Assembly: GCA_022393335.1 (NCBI GenBank)
Contig: JAJEKB010020892.1
Span: forward strand, 663,931-727,930
DNA length: 64,000 bases
Direction: 5' to 3'
From: Macrotrachela quadricornifera
Taxonomy: Eukaryota > Rotifera > Eurotatoria > Philodinida > Philodinidae
Shown: piece after piece, positions 11,951 to 24,028 of the stretch
How the letters are laid out: the number at the start of each line of letters is the position of its first letter
How positions within the stretch are numbered: the first letter of the stretch is position 1
Notes under the pieces: generated by a model
What the model was told of the DNA's origin: nothing
Database searches by the model: none
What the model saw: only the letters and a program-made list of their open reading frames with translations
Position numbers and translations under genes: made by a program

Positions 11951-12757
11951 CATCTGGTGTATTACTTCTATATTCCTCATGGCAATATAGACTTAAATTA
12001 CACCAGAATGTAGCGTGCCTCTAACCCTATTCACCATAAAATTTTTATATGATTTGAATTTATCTTTGGATCTTTACAGATTTTGGAAGTCGTAGAAATA
12101 TATGACTTTTCACATGGTAAATAACGTAAATAATGCATAGAAATACATGTATTCGAAGGTACTGTATCTATTGACAATATCATTTTTACTTGTGAGTGGT
12201 GAAAGAAGTTGTCTTTCGTATCTCTTACTGCAGAATCGGAATACTAGCAATCGAGCATGCAAGCTATGTTGACGAGGAAACAAAAAAGAAACTATTACAT
12301 TTATTCCTGCCAAGTGTTATGATATATCGTGAAGTTTAATAGAATAATAAACTTATAATGTGAGGCAATCTGACAGGGACGAGAATACAAAAGAATACGG
12401 GTATACTGAATAAACATAATTTCTTTGTTTTCTCGTTAACATAGCTCGCATGTTCGATTGCTAGTATTCCGACCCTGCAATAAGAGATACGATAGACAAC
12501 TTCTTTTACCATTCACAAGTAAAAAAGGTACTGTCAATAGATACAGTACCTTCGAATACATATATTTCTATGCATAACTTACGTTATTTACCATGTGAAA
12601 AGGCATATATTTTTATGACTTCCAAAGTCTGTAAAAATCCAAAGACAAATTCAAATCATATAAAAATTTTACGATGAATTGGATTAGAGACAGGCTACAT
12701 TCTGGTGTAATTTGAGTCTATATTGTCATGGGGACTACAGACGTAATGCACCAGAAA
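11951..12757. mobile_element. Large fold-back element, ~335-bp arms
   Basis: 11951-12290 is the inverse of ~12425-12757, clearly similar along its whole length (shared cores TTCGATTGCTAGTATTCCGA and CTATATTGCCATGAGG, with scattered substitutions), with a ~130-bp loop. The open frame at 12110-12313 lies in one arm and is incidental. No transposase is seen. It resembles a fold-back or MITE-type DNA element, and no duplication was defined. Confidence 0.75.
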
Positions 12758-13726
12758 AGATGTTCGTTTGTAACGACATGTAAAAATTTCGCTTTATTAA
12801 ACTTTTTGGCATACAATCAGATGCTGCCACCGGCGCTGTATCAAATGGCGAAAGCCCCACCTGAATAACAGTAAACGATAGAGAGTTATTCAAGAAATGG
12901 TTGTTGGCATTTAAAAAAAATTTCGACAATACCTTGAAACATGAAAGTATTTTGAGCTCTAGAAGAGTAATTCTCAACAGTCCTTCGTCAAGACATACAA
13001 CATACTCTTGCTCAGATGTACAAAATGCATTTTGATAAAAAGATCATTTCCTATAGAAGATAGCGAACACACAGCAAACCTTAATGGATGAAACCATCTA
13101 AGCAATCGATATTCAATATCGAATTTTCATGACTATTACACCTAGATTGTATTACTGATTGGTATTTTGTCTGTCTGAAAACGCCGCGAGGAAACAGAAG
13201 ATATACCTATATCTCTTAGTGGTTCTCTTACTACTTTCCTATTCTCTCGAACTCAATCTCATCTAGCGTAGCCATTAGTATCGCGTAAGATCCATGTCAC
13301 TGACATTAAACATAAGGCATATACAAAACCTTTCCTTCAATACATCAGCTCTAACAGATACCTGTATAGTGATTATAAACTCATAGCAACGCTCGCATTT
13401 TCGACAATAGATCTCTAACAAATTATCAGAGTGATTAATAAAAACTTTGACGAAAACGTGGTCCTTTTTAAGTTGTGATGCTGAACAAATTTTTCTCACG
13501 AACTTTTCTCACCCTCTAGAGAACGCACCAACCGAACATCGTTTGAGATGGATTATTGTATATGATTTTCTGATGTTTTCTGAGACGTTTTTTATTACTC
13601 TAATCTGCATAAAATTCAACTACTAGTGATATATTCTAATGGTCCCAGATATAAACCAGAAAATGTAATCAAAAAAACATCTCAAACTTTTATTCTTGTA
13701 AAATTCAAGAATTGCAAACAATACAG
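12758..13726. other. Spacer before the LRR array
   Basis: No recognised gene. The last ~62 bp (from the GTAATC near 13663) resemble the LRR array introns and end in CAATACAG, so the 5' remainder of the array or its missing first exon may have decayed here. Confidence 0.4.
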
Positions 13727-16690
13727 GCACCCACACCACTGAATCTTTACGGAAACGAGACAGGTGCTGAATGAGCAGAGAGTTTCGCAAGTGCACTAGA
13801 AATGAACACTATGAGAAAGATAACTTCTGCATTCATTTCTTGTAAATCCAGTTTCTTCATTCATCACAGACACTCACTACACTAGATTTTCACCACAAAT
13901 ATATCGGTGATGGAGGAGCAGAGCGTTTCGCACGTGGGCTGCAAACCAACACTGTAAGAAAGACAACTTCTGCGCTACTTTCTTGTGAAGCCAGTTTCCT
14001 CATTCTTGGCAGACACTAACAACACTAAAACTTTGCTTCAACAGTATCGGTACTGAAGGAGCAGAGCATTTGGCAAATGCGCTGCAAATAAACAATGTAA
14101 GAAAGATAACTTCTGCTCTCATTTCTTGCAAACCCAGTTTCCTCATATGTCACAGACACTCACATCACTGGAACTTATAACAAACGATATCGAGGCTGAA
14201 GGAGCGAAACATTTCGCAAGTGTACTCGAAACGAACACTGTGTGGAAAAAACACCTTATGCATTCATTTCTTGCAAATCCAATTTCTTCATTCATCACAG
14301 ACACTCACAACGCTGGATCTTCGTGACAACGATATCGGCGCTGAAGGAGCGAAGTATTTAGCGAGCGCACTGGAAACGAACACTGTGAGATAGAAAACCT
14401 CTCCAGTCATTTCTTGCAAATCCGGTTTCTTCATGCTTCACAGACACTCACAACACTGAATCTTTGCAAAGGCAAACTCGGTGCTGAAGGAGCAAAACAT
14501 TTGGCAAGTGCACTGGAAAGAAACACTGTGAGAAAGACAACTTCTGCACTCATTTATTGCAAACCCACTTTCTTCATTCTTGACAGACACTCATAACACT
14601 GGATCTTACAGCAAACATAATCGGTGCTGAAGGAGCAAAGCGTTTGGCAAGTACACTGGAAACGAACAGTGTGAGAAAGACAACTTCTTCACTCATTTCT
14701 TGAAAACTCAGTTTCTCCATGCTTCGCAGACACTCACTACACTAGATCTTGGCCACAACAATATCGGTGCCGAAGGAGCAAAGCATTTAGCAAGTGCACT
14801 GAAAACGAACACTGTGAGAAAGACAACTTCTGCACTCATCTCTTGCGAATCCAGTGTTTTTCATTCTTCATAGACACTTACAACACTGAATCTTTACAAA
14901 AACCGAATCGGTGATGAAGGAGCAAAGCGCATGGCAAATGCGCTGCAAACCAACACTGTGAGAAAGACAACTTCTGCACTCATATTTTGCAAATCCAGTT
15001 TTTTCATTCATCACAGGCAATTACAGCACTGAATCTTACAACAAACCAAATCGGTGCCGAGGGAGCAAAACAGTTGGCAAGTGCACTGGAAACAAACACA
15101 GTGAGAAAGAAAACTTCTGCGGTCATTTCGTAGAAATTCTATTTATCCATCCATCACAGAGACTCACAACGCTGAATCTTCGCTACAACGATATCGGTGA
15201 TGAAGGAGCAAAACATTTGGCAAGTGCACTGGAAACGAATACTGTGAGGAAGACAGCCTCTGCATTCATTCCTTGCTAATCCAGTTTCTTTATTAATCAC
15301 AGACACTTACAACACTGGAACTTGGCAGCAACAATATCAGTGCTGAAGGAGGTAAGCGTTTGGCAAGTGTGCTGCAAACGAACAATGTGAGAAAAACAAC
15401 GTCTGCACTCATTTCTTGCAAATTCAGTTTCTTCATTCGTCACAGACACTTACAACACTAAATCTTGACAGCAACAACATCCGTACTGAAGGAACAGAGC
15501 GTTTGGCAAATGCACTGAAAACGAATACTGTGAGATAGAAAACTTCTCCACTCATTTCTTGTAAATCCAGTTTTTTCATTCGTCACAGACACTCAGAACA
15601 CTGAAACTTTACAAAAACGGAATCGGTGATGAGGGAGCAGAACATTTGGCAAGTGCCCTGGAAAGGAACACTGTAAGAAAGACAGCTTCTGCAATCATTT
15701 CTTGTAAATCCAGTTTCTTCATTAATCACAGATACTCAGAACACTGAATCTTTACGAAAACGTAATCGGTACTAAAGGAGCAAAGCGTTTGGCAAATGCG
15801 CTGCAAGCGAACACTGTGAGAAAGACAGCTTCTGCAATCATTCCTGGAAAATGCAATTTTGTCATTTATCACAGACGCTCACAAAACTGGATCTTGGCTG
15901 TAACAATATCGGTGCTGAAGGAGGAAAGTATTTGGCAGATGCATTGGAAACGAACACTGTGAGAAAAATAGCTTCTGCACTGATTTCTTGGAAATCGAAG
16001 GTCTTCGTTTATCACAGACACTCAGAACACTAAAACTTTACCAATGCGGAATTGGTGATGAAGGAGCAGAGCGTTTGGCAAGTGCACTACAGACGAACAC
16101 TGTGAGAAAGACAACTGTTACATTCATGCCTTGCAAATTGCAGTTTTTTCATTAGTTGCAAACAGTTACAACACTGAATCTTTGCGAAAACGGAATCGGT
16201 GATGAAGGAGCAGAGCGATTGGCACGTGTGTTGCAAACGAACACTGTGAGATAAACAGCTTTTGAGCTTATTTCTTGAAAATGCTGTTTCTTCATTTATC
16301 ACAGACACTCACAACACTGGATTTTGGCAGGAACAGAATTGGTGCTGAAGGAGGAAAGCGTTTGGCAAGTGCGCTGCAAACAAACACTGTGAGAAACACA
16401 GCTTCTGATTTCATTTCTTGCAAATCTGGTTTCTTCATTCATCACAGACACTCACAACGCTGGATCTTTGCTACAACGATCTCGGTGATGAAGGAGCAGA
16501 GCACTTGGCAAGTGCACTGGAAACGAACACTGTGAGAAAGAAAACTTCTGCAGTCATTTCGTGGAAATCCAGTTTCTTTATTCATCACAGACACTCAGAA
16601 CACTGAATCTTTTCGCAAACTGGATCGGTGATGTAGCAGCAGACTGTTTGGCAAGTGTAGCCTTAAGGAATGGAAGAGAAGTTATTCTTT
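13727..16690 (+). repeat. 143-bp tandem repeat (LRR exon plus intron)
   Basis: The duplicated unit is exon plus intron: 84 + 59 = 143 bp in 16 of 20 steps as read, with 144-145 bp in the rest. Introns are as recognisably similar between units as exons (TTCTGCACTCATTTCTTGCA is a shared intron core). The array therefore grew by genomic duplication of whole units and not by retroposition of a spliced repeat. Confidence 0.85.
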
Positions 16691-16692
16691 GA
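13727..16692 (+). CDS. Tandem RI-type LRR exon array (21 units)
   Basis: Twenty-one consecutive 84-nt exons each encode one 28-residue ribonuclease-inhibitor/NLRC3-like leucine-rich repeat, consensus TLTTLDLxxNxIGAEGAKxL followed by ASALETNT. Introns are phase 0 and nearly always exactly 59 nt (GTGAGA...CACAG). Exon starts: 13727, 13870, 14013, 14156, 14301, 14444, 14587, 14730, 14874, 15017, 15160, 15303, 15446, 15589, 15732, 15875, 16018, 16162, 16305, 16448, 16591. The last exon has lost its donor and runs to TGA at 16690-16692. Unit 1 carries an in-frame TGA (GGA position), unit 18 lacks its acceptor AG, and unit 4 has a weak GTGTGG donor. LRR horseshoes bind proteins. No start exon was found, so the array may be a 5'-truncated or decaying gene. 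Confidence 0.8.
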
Positions 16693-16905
16693 AGCAAGAA
16701 GATACCTTGGTTAAAAATGACTTTTATTATGGGTTGCTGAAACAGTGAAGTTTTCAGTAATTATATTGCGTAATTGTTTAACTTCGGCAGGGTAATGCGA
16801 TGTACGGACGCTTTCTATTTTAAAAAGTTCTTTCTGGATATGGGTTTCTTTTTATTATAAGACATATTTCTTATCTATTTGCAATTTTTTCATTCGTCAT
16901 TATAG

Positions 16906-17069
16906 GTATCACTGTAGTTGGATTTCGGAAATGGGCTGAGGAAATTTACGGTGATGGATTGAATTTGATTCGCATTCATGAGAAGGGAATTAGTTTTGCA
17001 GGAAAATATATAAAACATGAGGAATATATAGCTCTTCGATTCAGAGAAGTGGTGAAGAATATTTGGTAG
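16906..17069 (+). CDS. Orphan 3' exon downstream of the LRR array
   Basis: After an acceptor-like TCATTATAG, a frame of about 53 codons runs to TAG at 17067-17069 (GFRKWAEEIYGDGLNLIRI near the start, REVVKNIW at the end). The intron tail before it resembles LRR-array introns, so it may be a former last exon of that gene, but the phase does not join the 84-nt phase-0 exons. No family is recognised. Confidence 0.3.
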
Positions 17070-18140
17070 GCGCTTATCAATGAGACAAAGCTTGATAACT
17101 AATAAATGTTGTTTGAAAACGAATCAATCCAGAGTTATATATGTTCTGGACGAAACTTCTAGAAACTGTTAGGGTTTTGGTCGTCTTTTGTTATCTACGA
17201 AAATCTCTCTATGTATTCCGTAGATTCTAATTTTTCTGGATTTCCTTGTCTTTTTTTTGACGGTCGTAAAGTAAACAAGTTGATGTTAGTTGACCGAGTT
17301 TCATATGAGAGAATTCTCTATCTGTTTCAGCGGATAGTTAGTGGTAATCACGGAGTAAGAGAAGACTAGGATATTCATGTATGTATGCATCACATATAGA
17401 GCTCATCTGAATTTGATCATGTATTGAATTAGATTTGATTAACAAACAGATGAATAATCTGAAGAAAATTGAATAATATGAAATATTGTCGGTTCGCATT
17501 AGAATACAACATTTCTTTCTCATATGAATGTCGCGTATCAGTCATGAGAATGAAAAAGGAGTGACTGTCGTTGTTTGCTCATGTCATGTAACACAGACAT
17601 TAGAAAACAAGGCCAATTGTAATGTTTTATATATCTTTTCGAAATTATAGCCATCCTCTTCTGAAATTTTGTTTTCTTCTTTCTCTCGTAGAAACGAGCG
17701 AGCGAAACAAATGGGTATCAAACATCATTGACTATCAACTGTGTATACTAACTTAATCATGACGAAGAAAATCAATTCTTATTTGTCCCACTCTGATAAT
17801 ATGTGAATGCTAACGCGTCGATATTATTGGACAAAACATACGGCAAACAATACCCCATAATATTTTGAGCCGTCAAAGAAGAAGAAAAAAGAACAAATAT
17901 AAATACTTGATGTGATTCTATGACTGATAGTACGAAATCCAAACCGATTCTATTTCGCCTCTAAATACAAATCATAGATCTATCATGGCTCTGGATTGTA
18001 ATGATATTCTTTTGATTTTTGACCCGGCTTTTGCACAAATTTATGAAAAAACATTGATAAAACAACTAGCTTTTATCTAAATCTTTTAACATATATTTAA
18101 TTTTCTTGATTACAAATCTGATTTTATGCATATACGTAAT
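17070..18140. other. Spacer, AT-rich
   Basis: No open frame with family-like content, and no obvious repeat. The 61-codon frame at 17338-17523 has no support. Confidence 0.4.
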
Positions 18141-18381
18141 ACTTGAAACTTGAATTCAAGTATTCAATTTTTCAAGTATTCAACTATTCAACTATTCGAA
18201 GAGGGAGAGGGGAGGCATTGGGGGCGCAGAATCTCACAGAGCCACCTGTAGGTGAAGGCGCAACGCTGGCGGAGGGCGTAACAGCACCACACAGGGGCAG
18301 CTGAGGGTGAGGGCGTAACAGCACCACACAGGATCAGCTGAGGTTGATTGAATAGTTGAATACTTGAATTTAACTTTCAAG
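18141..18381. mobile_element. 241-bp MITE with GC-rich core duplication
   Basis: The ends are inverted over ~28 bp (left ACTTGAAACTTGAATTCAAG; the right-end reverse complement is ACTTGAAAGTTAAATTCAAG). The core is far more GC-rich than its surroundings and holds a direct duplication of GGGCGTAACAGCACCACACA. It has no coding capacity. Confidence 0.65.
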
Positions 18382-18389
18382 TTTGACGC

Positions 18390-20366
18390 TACTGCAATAC
18401 CTAGGAACTATCAGCAGAACTGTCACAGTTCCTCAGTTCCCTACCTTTTTCTGAGTCTTCGAGAAAAATTTGGTGAATAAATATATTCATAATATTGATT
18501 ACCTCAGTTCCTCAATGGAATTATCATAGGTACCTACTAGGTACCTTCAAATGATTTGACCACAATACCTGAGTACTATCAGTGGAATTGTTCAAAGTTC
18601 CATTTATGTAGGTTACTTCTGGGAATGGTGTGTTTAATGAATGTGATTGTATGATTATATTCAAGTTTGCATATCATTCTATGAATGAAATGACTATGTT
18701 CGTCCGCTAGTTAGATGAACATGATATCAGTTCCTATGGAAGGAATTGTGCATCAGTTCTCTTCAGTTCCTCAATTCCTTTGATTGGTATTGTTCTTGGA
18801 TCATTTCCTCTCGTAGAGATGTAGAAATCGAATAGTGTATACGGATAGGAAATGAGGTTTGTTTTGTTCGTAGAAATAATATGTTAGGTAATGATGGAGA
18901 AATTGATCAGGAATTGTGAAGAATTTGTGTGTCAGTTCCCAATTCTCATGTAAAATGATGTATTTTAGCTTAAATTGTAGGTGACTAAAAGAATTCCTAA
19001 ATGTCAGTCCTTGGAGGCTCCTCTTTTTCTTGATATGAACAATCCAACGCAAAGACCGCGTTTGGTGTATGACTCTTTTCTATTACATTGAATTGATATC
19101 AGAGTTGGCGTCTAGGGTCAGTGTTTCTCACCACACATATGTGGTCAAAATCGCAAGTCAGAAGCTGAAACTATCGATAAACTTCAATGGAGAAATTGTG
19201 ATCACCACTGTAAGTATATGAAAACCTCCATTATTTCGTATTAACATCTTTAACGTGTGCTGGAGACTTAGCAATTGCACTGTAAGATAGTTCGAAAAAT
19301 CAATGAGTAATTGTAATGAATATTATGCAGTTGCCAATAGCTATTGAAAAGCCTGTGAGCGTAGCCCCATTAGGGCTAAAAATGTGGAACTCACGTATGT
19401 TCGTACCAAACACATCTGATGACCTTTAGCATCTTGATCTTTCCTTATTTCTGAAGAAAACGCCAGTGTTGTCATTGGACTCCCTTACAGTTGCTATAGA
19501 TGAATTCGTATGCAATGGCTTTTGAATGTGGTAATCCTCTCCCATGGTTGGTATAGAAGGATTCATACCAAGGGAGAAAGCTCAATCCGATATTCTGACC
19601 CATTTTTGGTCATTGTCAGTCATTCTTGATCATTCTTAGGTATTCTCGGCTATTCTCACTCAATTCCCACTATTTCCTGTCATTCCATACCATTTCAGGG
19701 TTTCAGAACTTCGCCAGTAGGACTTTTGTCAAATGGCGGATATCTAGGGAGTGAATTGGTGAAAGTTAGAGAAATATTCATATCGTAAGTAATTTACAAG
19801 AACTATGCCTATCATTATAAAAATATACCTCAAGCCGTATGGTTATGTTGATAGGTAAACCTCTGCTGCCTTTGATTAGCCTTCAACGTATACAGGAAAA
19901 GATGGGGTCATATATAATAAGCAAGCCTTTCTCTAATGAATGATATGCTTGTCTTTATTTACAAAATTCAGTGAATCGAAAATTAGATTATTTTATGGTA
20001 AAGATTTAACTTAGATTGTTGATTTGTCATGCACAAAAGATAAGATTTTAAATGGTAGAAAATCTATTTCTAAGTGTCTCACAGTTCAATAGAACCAAAT
20101 TTTTCTAAAGTAGGTCTTATAGGATCCATAAGGCCAGAAAGGGTTAATTTGTTTGAAGATGTCACAAAAAATATTCAGGTCAATCAGTCTTAATGCATGG
20201 AAGTTAAATGAGCAAAAGTTTTGAATTGTTTATTTAACAGACCATTGTACGAAAAACAAAAAATGAAACTAACTTTTCCTACGTAATTTTAGCATTCTTC
20301 TTCCTTTTTTCCACAGATTTTGAGTCTGAAAAGTAAAATCTCTGTGCGTCTATCCATGCTCATTCG
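18390..20366. repeat. Spacer with degenerate short repeats
   Basis: 18390-18960 carries scattered copies of CAGTTCCTCAGTTCC and ACCTAGGAACTATCAG types. 19600-19700 has ~10-bp units of TCATTCTTGG type. No gene is supported. The 83-codon minus-strand frame at 18801-19052 is incidental. Confidence 0.45.
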
Positions 20367-20619
20367 CAGAGATGTTCATCGCGGTCGAGAGTCTGCCGCT
20401 GCCGCAATGGTATTTTTAAAAACCTTCGAAATTTCAGGGCTGTGATCGGTTTAAACTAAAGTTGTTCCTTCCACTCGATCAGATTCATCAAGCCTTATCA
20501 TGCAGCACACATCAATATCGAGATTATGTGTAAACTTATGAGTTTTTGAAATGTCTTTCATAAAAAAGCTGCCGCGACGGTATTATAAAAATTCCTACCA
20601 CGCTACAATGGACATCTCT
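20367..20619. mobile_element. MITE related to the copy at 58758
   Basis: The left end CAGAGATGTTCATCGCGG and right end ATGGACATCTCTA are inverted. Internal blocks GTCTGCCGCTGCCGCAATGG and AAGCTGCCGCGACGGTA recur in the 89-bp element at 58758-58846. Flanks CTCATTCG and CTCGTTCG could be an 8-bp target duplication with one change, which would suit a hAT origin. Confidence 0.55.
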
Positions 20620-20634
20620 ACTCGTTCGTATGAT

Positions 20635-20830
20635 ATGAGAAAGCAGAAAACAACAATCAAGAGAAGAGACTCATGCCAAAGCAAAGAAAATATAAGCCTT
20701 TTGTTCTGATTGTTTTAACGATAAGTATTACTCTATCCAATAAATGATTAAAAAGAATAGCGAAGATACAGTAAATGGCTCATGAAAATATAGTGAGAGT
20801 CACCAATGAGTCCCATCGATTCAAATATGT
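20635..20830 (+). pseudogene. Third piggyBac relic (3' tail only)
   Basis: This stretch aligns by eye with the transposase C-terminus and 3' UTR of the other two copies: CAACAATCAAGAGAAG, then TTTTGTTCTGATTGTTTTAA, then AAATGATT...AATAGCGAAG, then a decayed version of the GTGGGGTCC palindrome. Several deletions have removed the zinc-ribbon spacing. It is the oldest of the three piggyBac copies in the window. Confidence 0.7.
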
Positions 20831-20965
20831 GAATGCTGTTTCATTGTTTGTTTCCCTACATGAGCTGGCTTTTCTTTAGTTTATTGGCTGTTTATTCACT
20901 TTTGTTTTCCTCGAAAAACAATTGTTAAAGGTAACGAAAATAAAACATAGCCATGTGAAAAAAAC

Positions 20966-21268
20966 TTATTGCAATAAATCAACACATGCTTCAACAATTT
21001 CATAATAATTATAACCTTGTTTGCTGATTTCACGACGGACTCGTTCAATTTGATCTTTATTCAATTTAAAACCAAGTTGTCTACCACATTCTTTATTAGC
21101 ATCAGCAAATTGTTTGTTTTTGTATTGATTGTCAGTTCGGAAAGAAGTTTCTTGGAGATATTCATCAACATTACCATCATTATCCAATATTTCTGGGACT
21201 GAATAGGCATTTGTATTAGCAATTCTAGCAATTATTAAAAACATTGTAAAAAATAAAATATTTGCCAT
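20966..21268 (-). CDS. Small secreted protein, unknown
   Basis: A 100-residue protein with a clear N-terminal hydrophobic signal (ILFFTMFLIIARIANTNA) and probable cleavage near residue 22. The mature part is charged, with two cysteines (Cys62, in KECGRQLGF, and Cys96), and probably helical at the C-terminus (LNKDQIERVRREISKQGYNY). It is intronless. No family is recognised. The composition and signal peptide make a real gene likely, with a role outside the cell or in the secretory pathway. Confidence 0.65.
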   Translation of the reverse strand: MANILFFTMFLIIARIANTNAYSVPEILDNDGNVDEYLQETSFRTDNQYKNKQFADANKECGRQLGFKLNKDQIERVRREISKQGYNYYEIVEACVDLLQ

Positions 21269-23053
21269 GATTAGGAAGGAGAAGATTTTTTATTGTTTTC
21301 AAATATGTAACCCTAAAACAACAGATAATTTAATGTATCAATTTACAATTTACTTATTAGTTTGTTTAATCCTGAATTTAATAGATTTTTTTCTCTTTTA
21401 CTTTCTATGATAGTTAAAAAAAATCGGTCAAACTTAAGATTAAATTGTTTATTAAAATAAAACATTTGCCTTTCATCAGTATATTATTTTTCAATTATCG
21501 ATTCAGATAGCAAAATTGATCATATATCAACAAAACAATACTCTCTTTCTCAAATAAATCGATTATGTATGTTTGAAAAAGGACTGCAGAAAAATCAAAA
21601 ATTTGGATTTGTAATCTTGTGCCAGATTACCTTTGGTCAAGATTTCGAGGAAATTTTGAGAATACATTACATAGTATAATTGAACTCAGGGATAAACAAA
21701 AAATGCCAATAATGCATACAATTTTCTGCCGTTAATCATCATTCGTCCGAGTTCATATGATACGTCCCAACAATGATTTCTAATAGATATTTATCGTTTT
21801 CTTTCGTTAAATAGACAAGTTCAATTAGTCTAGCAGGTTGTATTTTCCGATTGGTTTTAAGAAATGGACAGACAAATGCAATTTGGATATTTTCGGAGAT
21901 AGAGCACAATCAATTGAAGACAAAATACAAAAATATTTAAATAGACTACATTTGTTGGTGTTGTTTATTTTTTTTTGTTTTTACGTGTACGAATGAGAGA
22001 CGTACGGCATCTGCCACATAATTCGGCAACTAGCAAAAATCCATGTATACTATACAGATATTTGGAAGCTTTCATATTATTATTTTCTTTTTGTTTTACT
22101 CTCTTCAGAGTCCATGTGTACCCTCGTAGGCTAATTTGATCTTTAACCTTAAACAATCAGGATAGTCGTGGATTAGAGTACTGTAAGCCAGTCGAGTACT
22201 TGGCACCTAACCCAATCTAACACAGAGCATGAGTTCGGATACGAATATGATCGCATACTTTGACTCAGACTAGTCATTGATGGCATTACAATATGTAGAA
22301 AATATGATCGAACTGATACGTGATGCCTTACAGCAATTTCCTGAAAATTATCAATGGAAAAATTATCTTTAATAGTTGTGTGTTGTTGATAAAAATCAAC
22401 AGAATAGAACGATTGATTTAGTTAATATTATTTACTTCTCCACTAGAATTAGAATATGATTTTTGAATAGATGTCTAAAGTGTTGCAGTAGAATCCGAGG
22501 CAATCCTATACATGATATATTTACAATAATTGTATACCAATGGTCGTTATCTTTAAACTACCATTGAACTTGCGAGTTACCACGTATCTGTAACATAAAC
22601 GACAGAACTGTTATCCACAAATAAGCTAAGGGCTTTACTCTTGTCTATTATAAGAAAACATTTATTATAGAAAAATAAAACAACAACTGTTGCATTATTC
22701 TATATATTTAAATGACTACTACTGCAAGCATTTCGTTCGTAGTTATAAAAAGAAACAAATTCAAAATGTTTATCATAATCTTCTTACGCAACGGTCAATT
22801 CAGATATTGCAGATAAAAATGACACTTTTCTGATACACTTGTTATATTCTTTGTTCAAAATAAATCATGATATGCAACACATTCTATATTTCCTCAGTAT
22901 CCATAATCGATTAATAAGTAAACGAAAAGTAAAAAATAAATTGGTTAATGTTTTAGTTTAATTATTGTAAGAATTAAAAAGTAACTCAAAAACAGTTTCG
23001 AAAGTTTCTTCAAACTCTCTCTATATATATAACTGTATTCCAAAAATAGTGTA
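21269..23053. other. Spacer, AT-rich
   Basis: No supported gene. The 63-codon minus-strand frame at 21965-22156 (with CGRC) has no family resemblance. The region holds the promoter side of the secreted-protein gene and the 3' side of the GPCR gene. Confidence 0.4.
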
Positions 23054-24028
23054 TCATAAGGTTGTAGTCCTTCCTACTGTTCCAATAGCAAACGGTCGCA
23101 CTCGGCGATTGAACACTCGATATTGATAAACAAAGTTTTTGATGTGCCTTCTAAAAGTAGAAGATACGATGAAATAAATCCAGAAAGCGGAGCTGTTGGT
23201 AAGAAAAGTGATCAACGTGAGAATCACGAAGACAATATACTCGTATATTGTTCTCAGTAGTGACTTAGTAACACGTTGCGTAGCCAAACTATAACAATAG
23301 TAAATACTTCCTGGGATACCATTAAAAAGTAAAACACATGTCTGAATAAGCATCATACGAGTAACAGCAGTATCCAGTGCATGATGTCGTCTACGAAGTT
23401 GTTTTAGATTGTGCCAAGTAAGAAAAAATAGAATGCTAATCAGAGTGATAGGTAAAAAATAATAACCAATTATAAGCCAATAAGTACCATAAAGAGCTAT
23501 CGCGGGAATGGGACTAGTGCACACAACTGGTGTAGACGATGTCGAAATATGTGTGTAAAAAACTACCAATGGTGAAAATATTAATAACCAGATAAACAAT
23601 GCAAGTACGATCATGTATCGAGCTCGTTTATGCGTGATTAATCGGTGCCATTTTACCCTAGGTAATGTAAGAAGATATTGTTGAAGAGCTGCGAAAGAAC
23701 CACACATATAACTGAAGGAACCAGCTGTATAACTAATCCAATAACTAATTTTACACCATCCAAACGATATAATCATAAGATCGGTGCTTCTGAGTGCTCT
23801 CACAACGGCTTGTAAGAGACTAGTGTCAATAAAAACAATACTACCAATAGCTCCAGCAACCACAAATAAGGCATTCGGATGTTTTCTCAATGCCGGAATA
23901 CATACAAAAGCAATGCAATTGCATAGATTTCCTACTGTTCCCAGAATAAGAACAGTTATGCCAACAATTTCGATCAGAATATTTCCGACGTATATAATAA
24001 AAAGAGCAGTTTCAATATCCGAGGGCAT
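23054..24028 (-). CDS. Rhodopsin-like GPCR, intronless
   Basis: A 324-residue protein with seven hydrophobic segments. TM1 has the GN motif (ILGTVGNLCNCIAF, ~residues 27-40). TM3 is preceded by a conserved Cys (GWCKISYW) that can pair with the ECL2 Cys (TPVVCTSP). The ICL2 site normally DRY is altered (QQYLLTLPRVKW). TM6 holds MMLIQTCVLLFNGIPGSIYY. TM7 ends TNSSAFWIYFIVSSTFR, a loose form of NPxxY followed by helix 8. This matches the intronless orphan class-A receptors expanded in bdelloids. The ligand is unknown. It probably couples to G proteins at the plasma membrane of sensory or neural cells. Confidence 0.85.
   Translation of the reverse strand: MPSDIETALFIIYVGNILIEIVGITVLILGTVGNLCNCIAFVCIPALRKHPNALFVVAGAIGSIVFIDTSLLQAVVRALRSTDLMIISFGWCKISYWISYTAGSFSYMCGSFAALQQYLLTLPRVKWHRLITHKRARYMIVLALFIWLLIFSPLVVFYTHISTSSTPVVCTSPIPAIALYGTYWLIIGYYFLPITLISILFFLTWHNLKQLRRRHHALDTAVTRMMLIQTCVLLFNGIPGSIYYCYSLATQRVTKSLLRTIYEYIVFVILTLITFLTNSSAFWIYFIVSSTFRRHIKNFVYQYRVFNRRVRPFAIGTVGRTTTL

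Noticed and set aside
12110..12313. 67-codon minus-strand frame
   Set aside because: Lies within one arm of the fold-back element, and the other arm does not keep the frame.
14126..16606. Short frames starting MQTQF, MQIRF, MQFCH, MKMLF in the LRR region
   Set aside because: They read through introns into single LRR exons. The splice borders explain them better.
13727..16692. CRISPR-like array because of regular ~143-bp spacing
   Set aside because: The units are coding LRR exons with spliceosomal introns, not short identical repeats with unique spacers.
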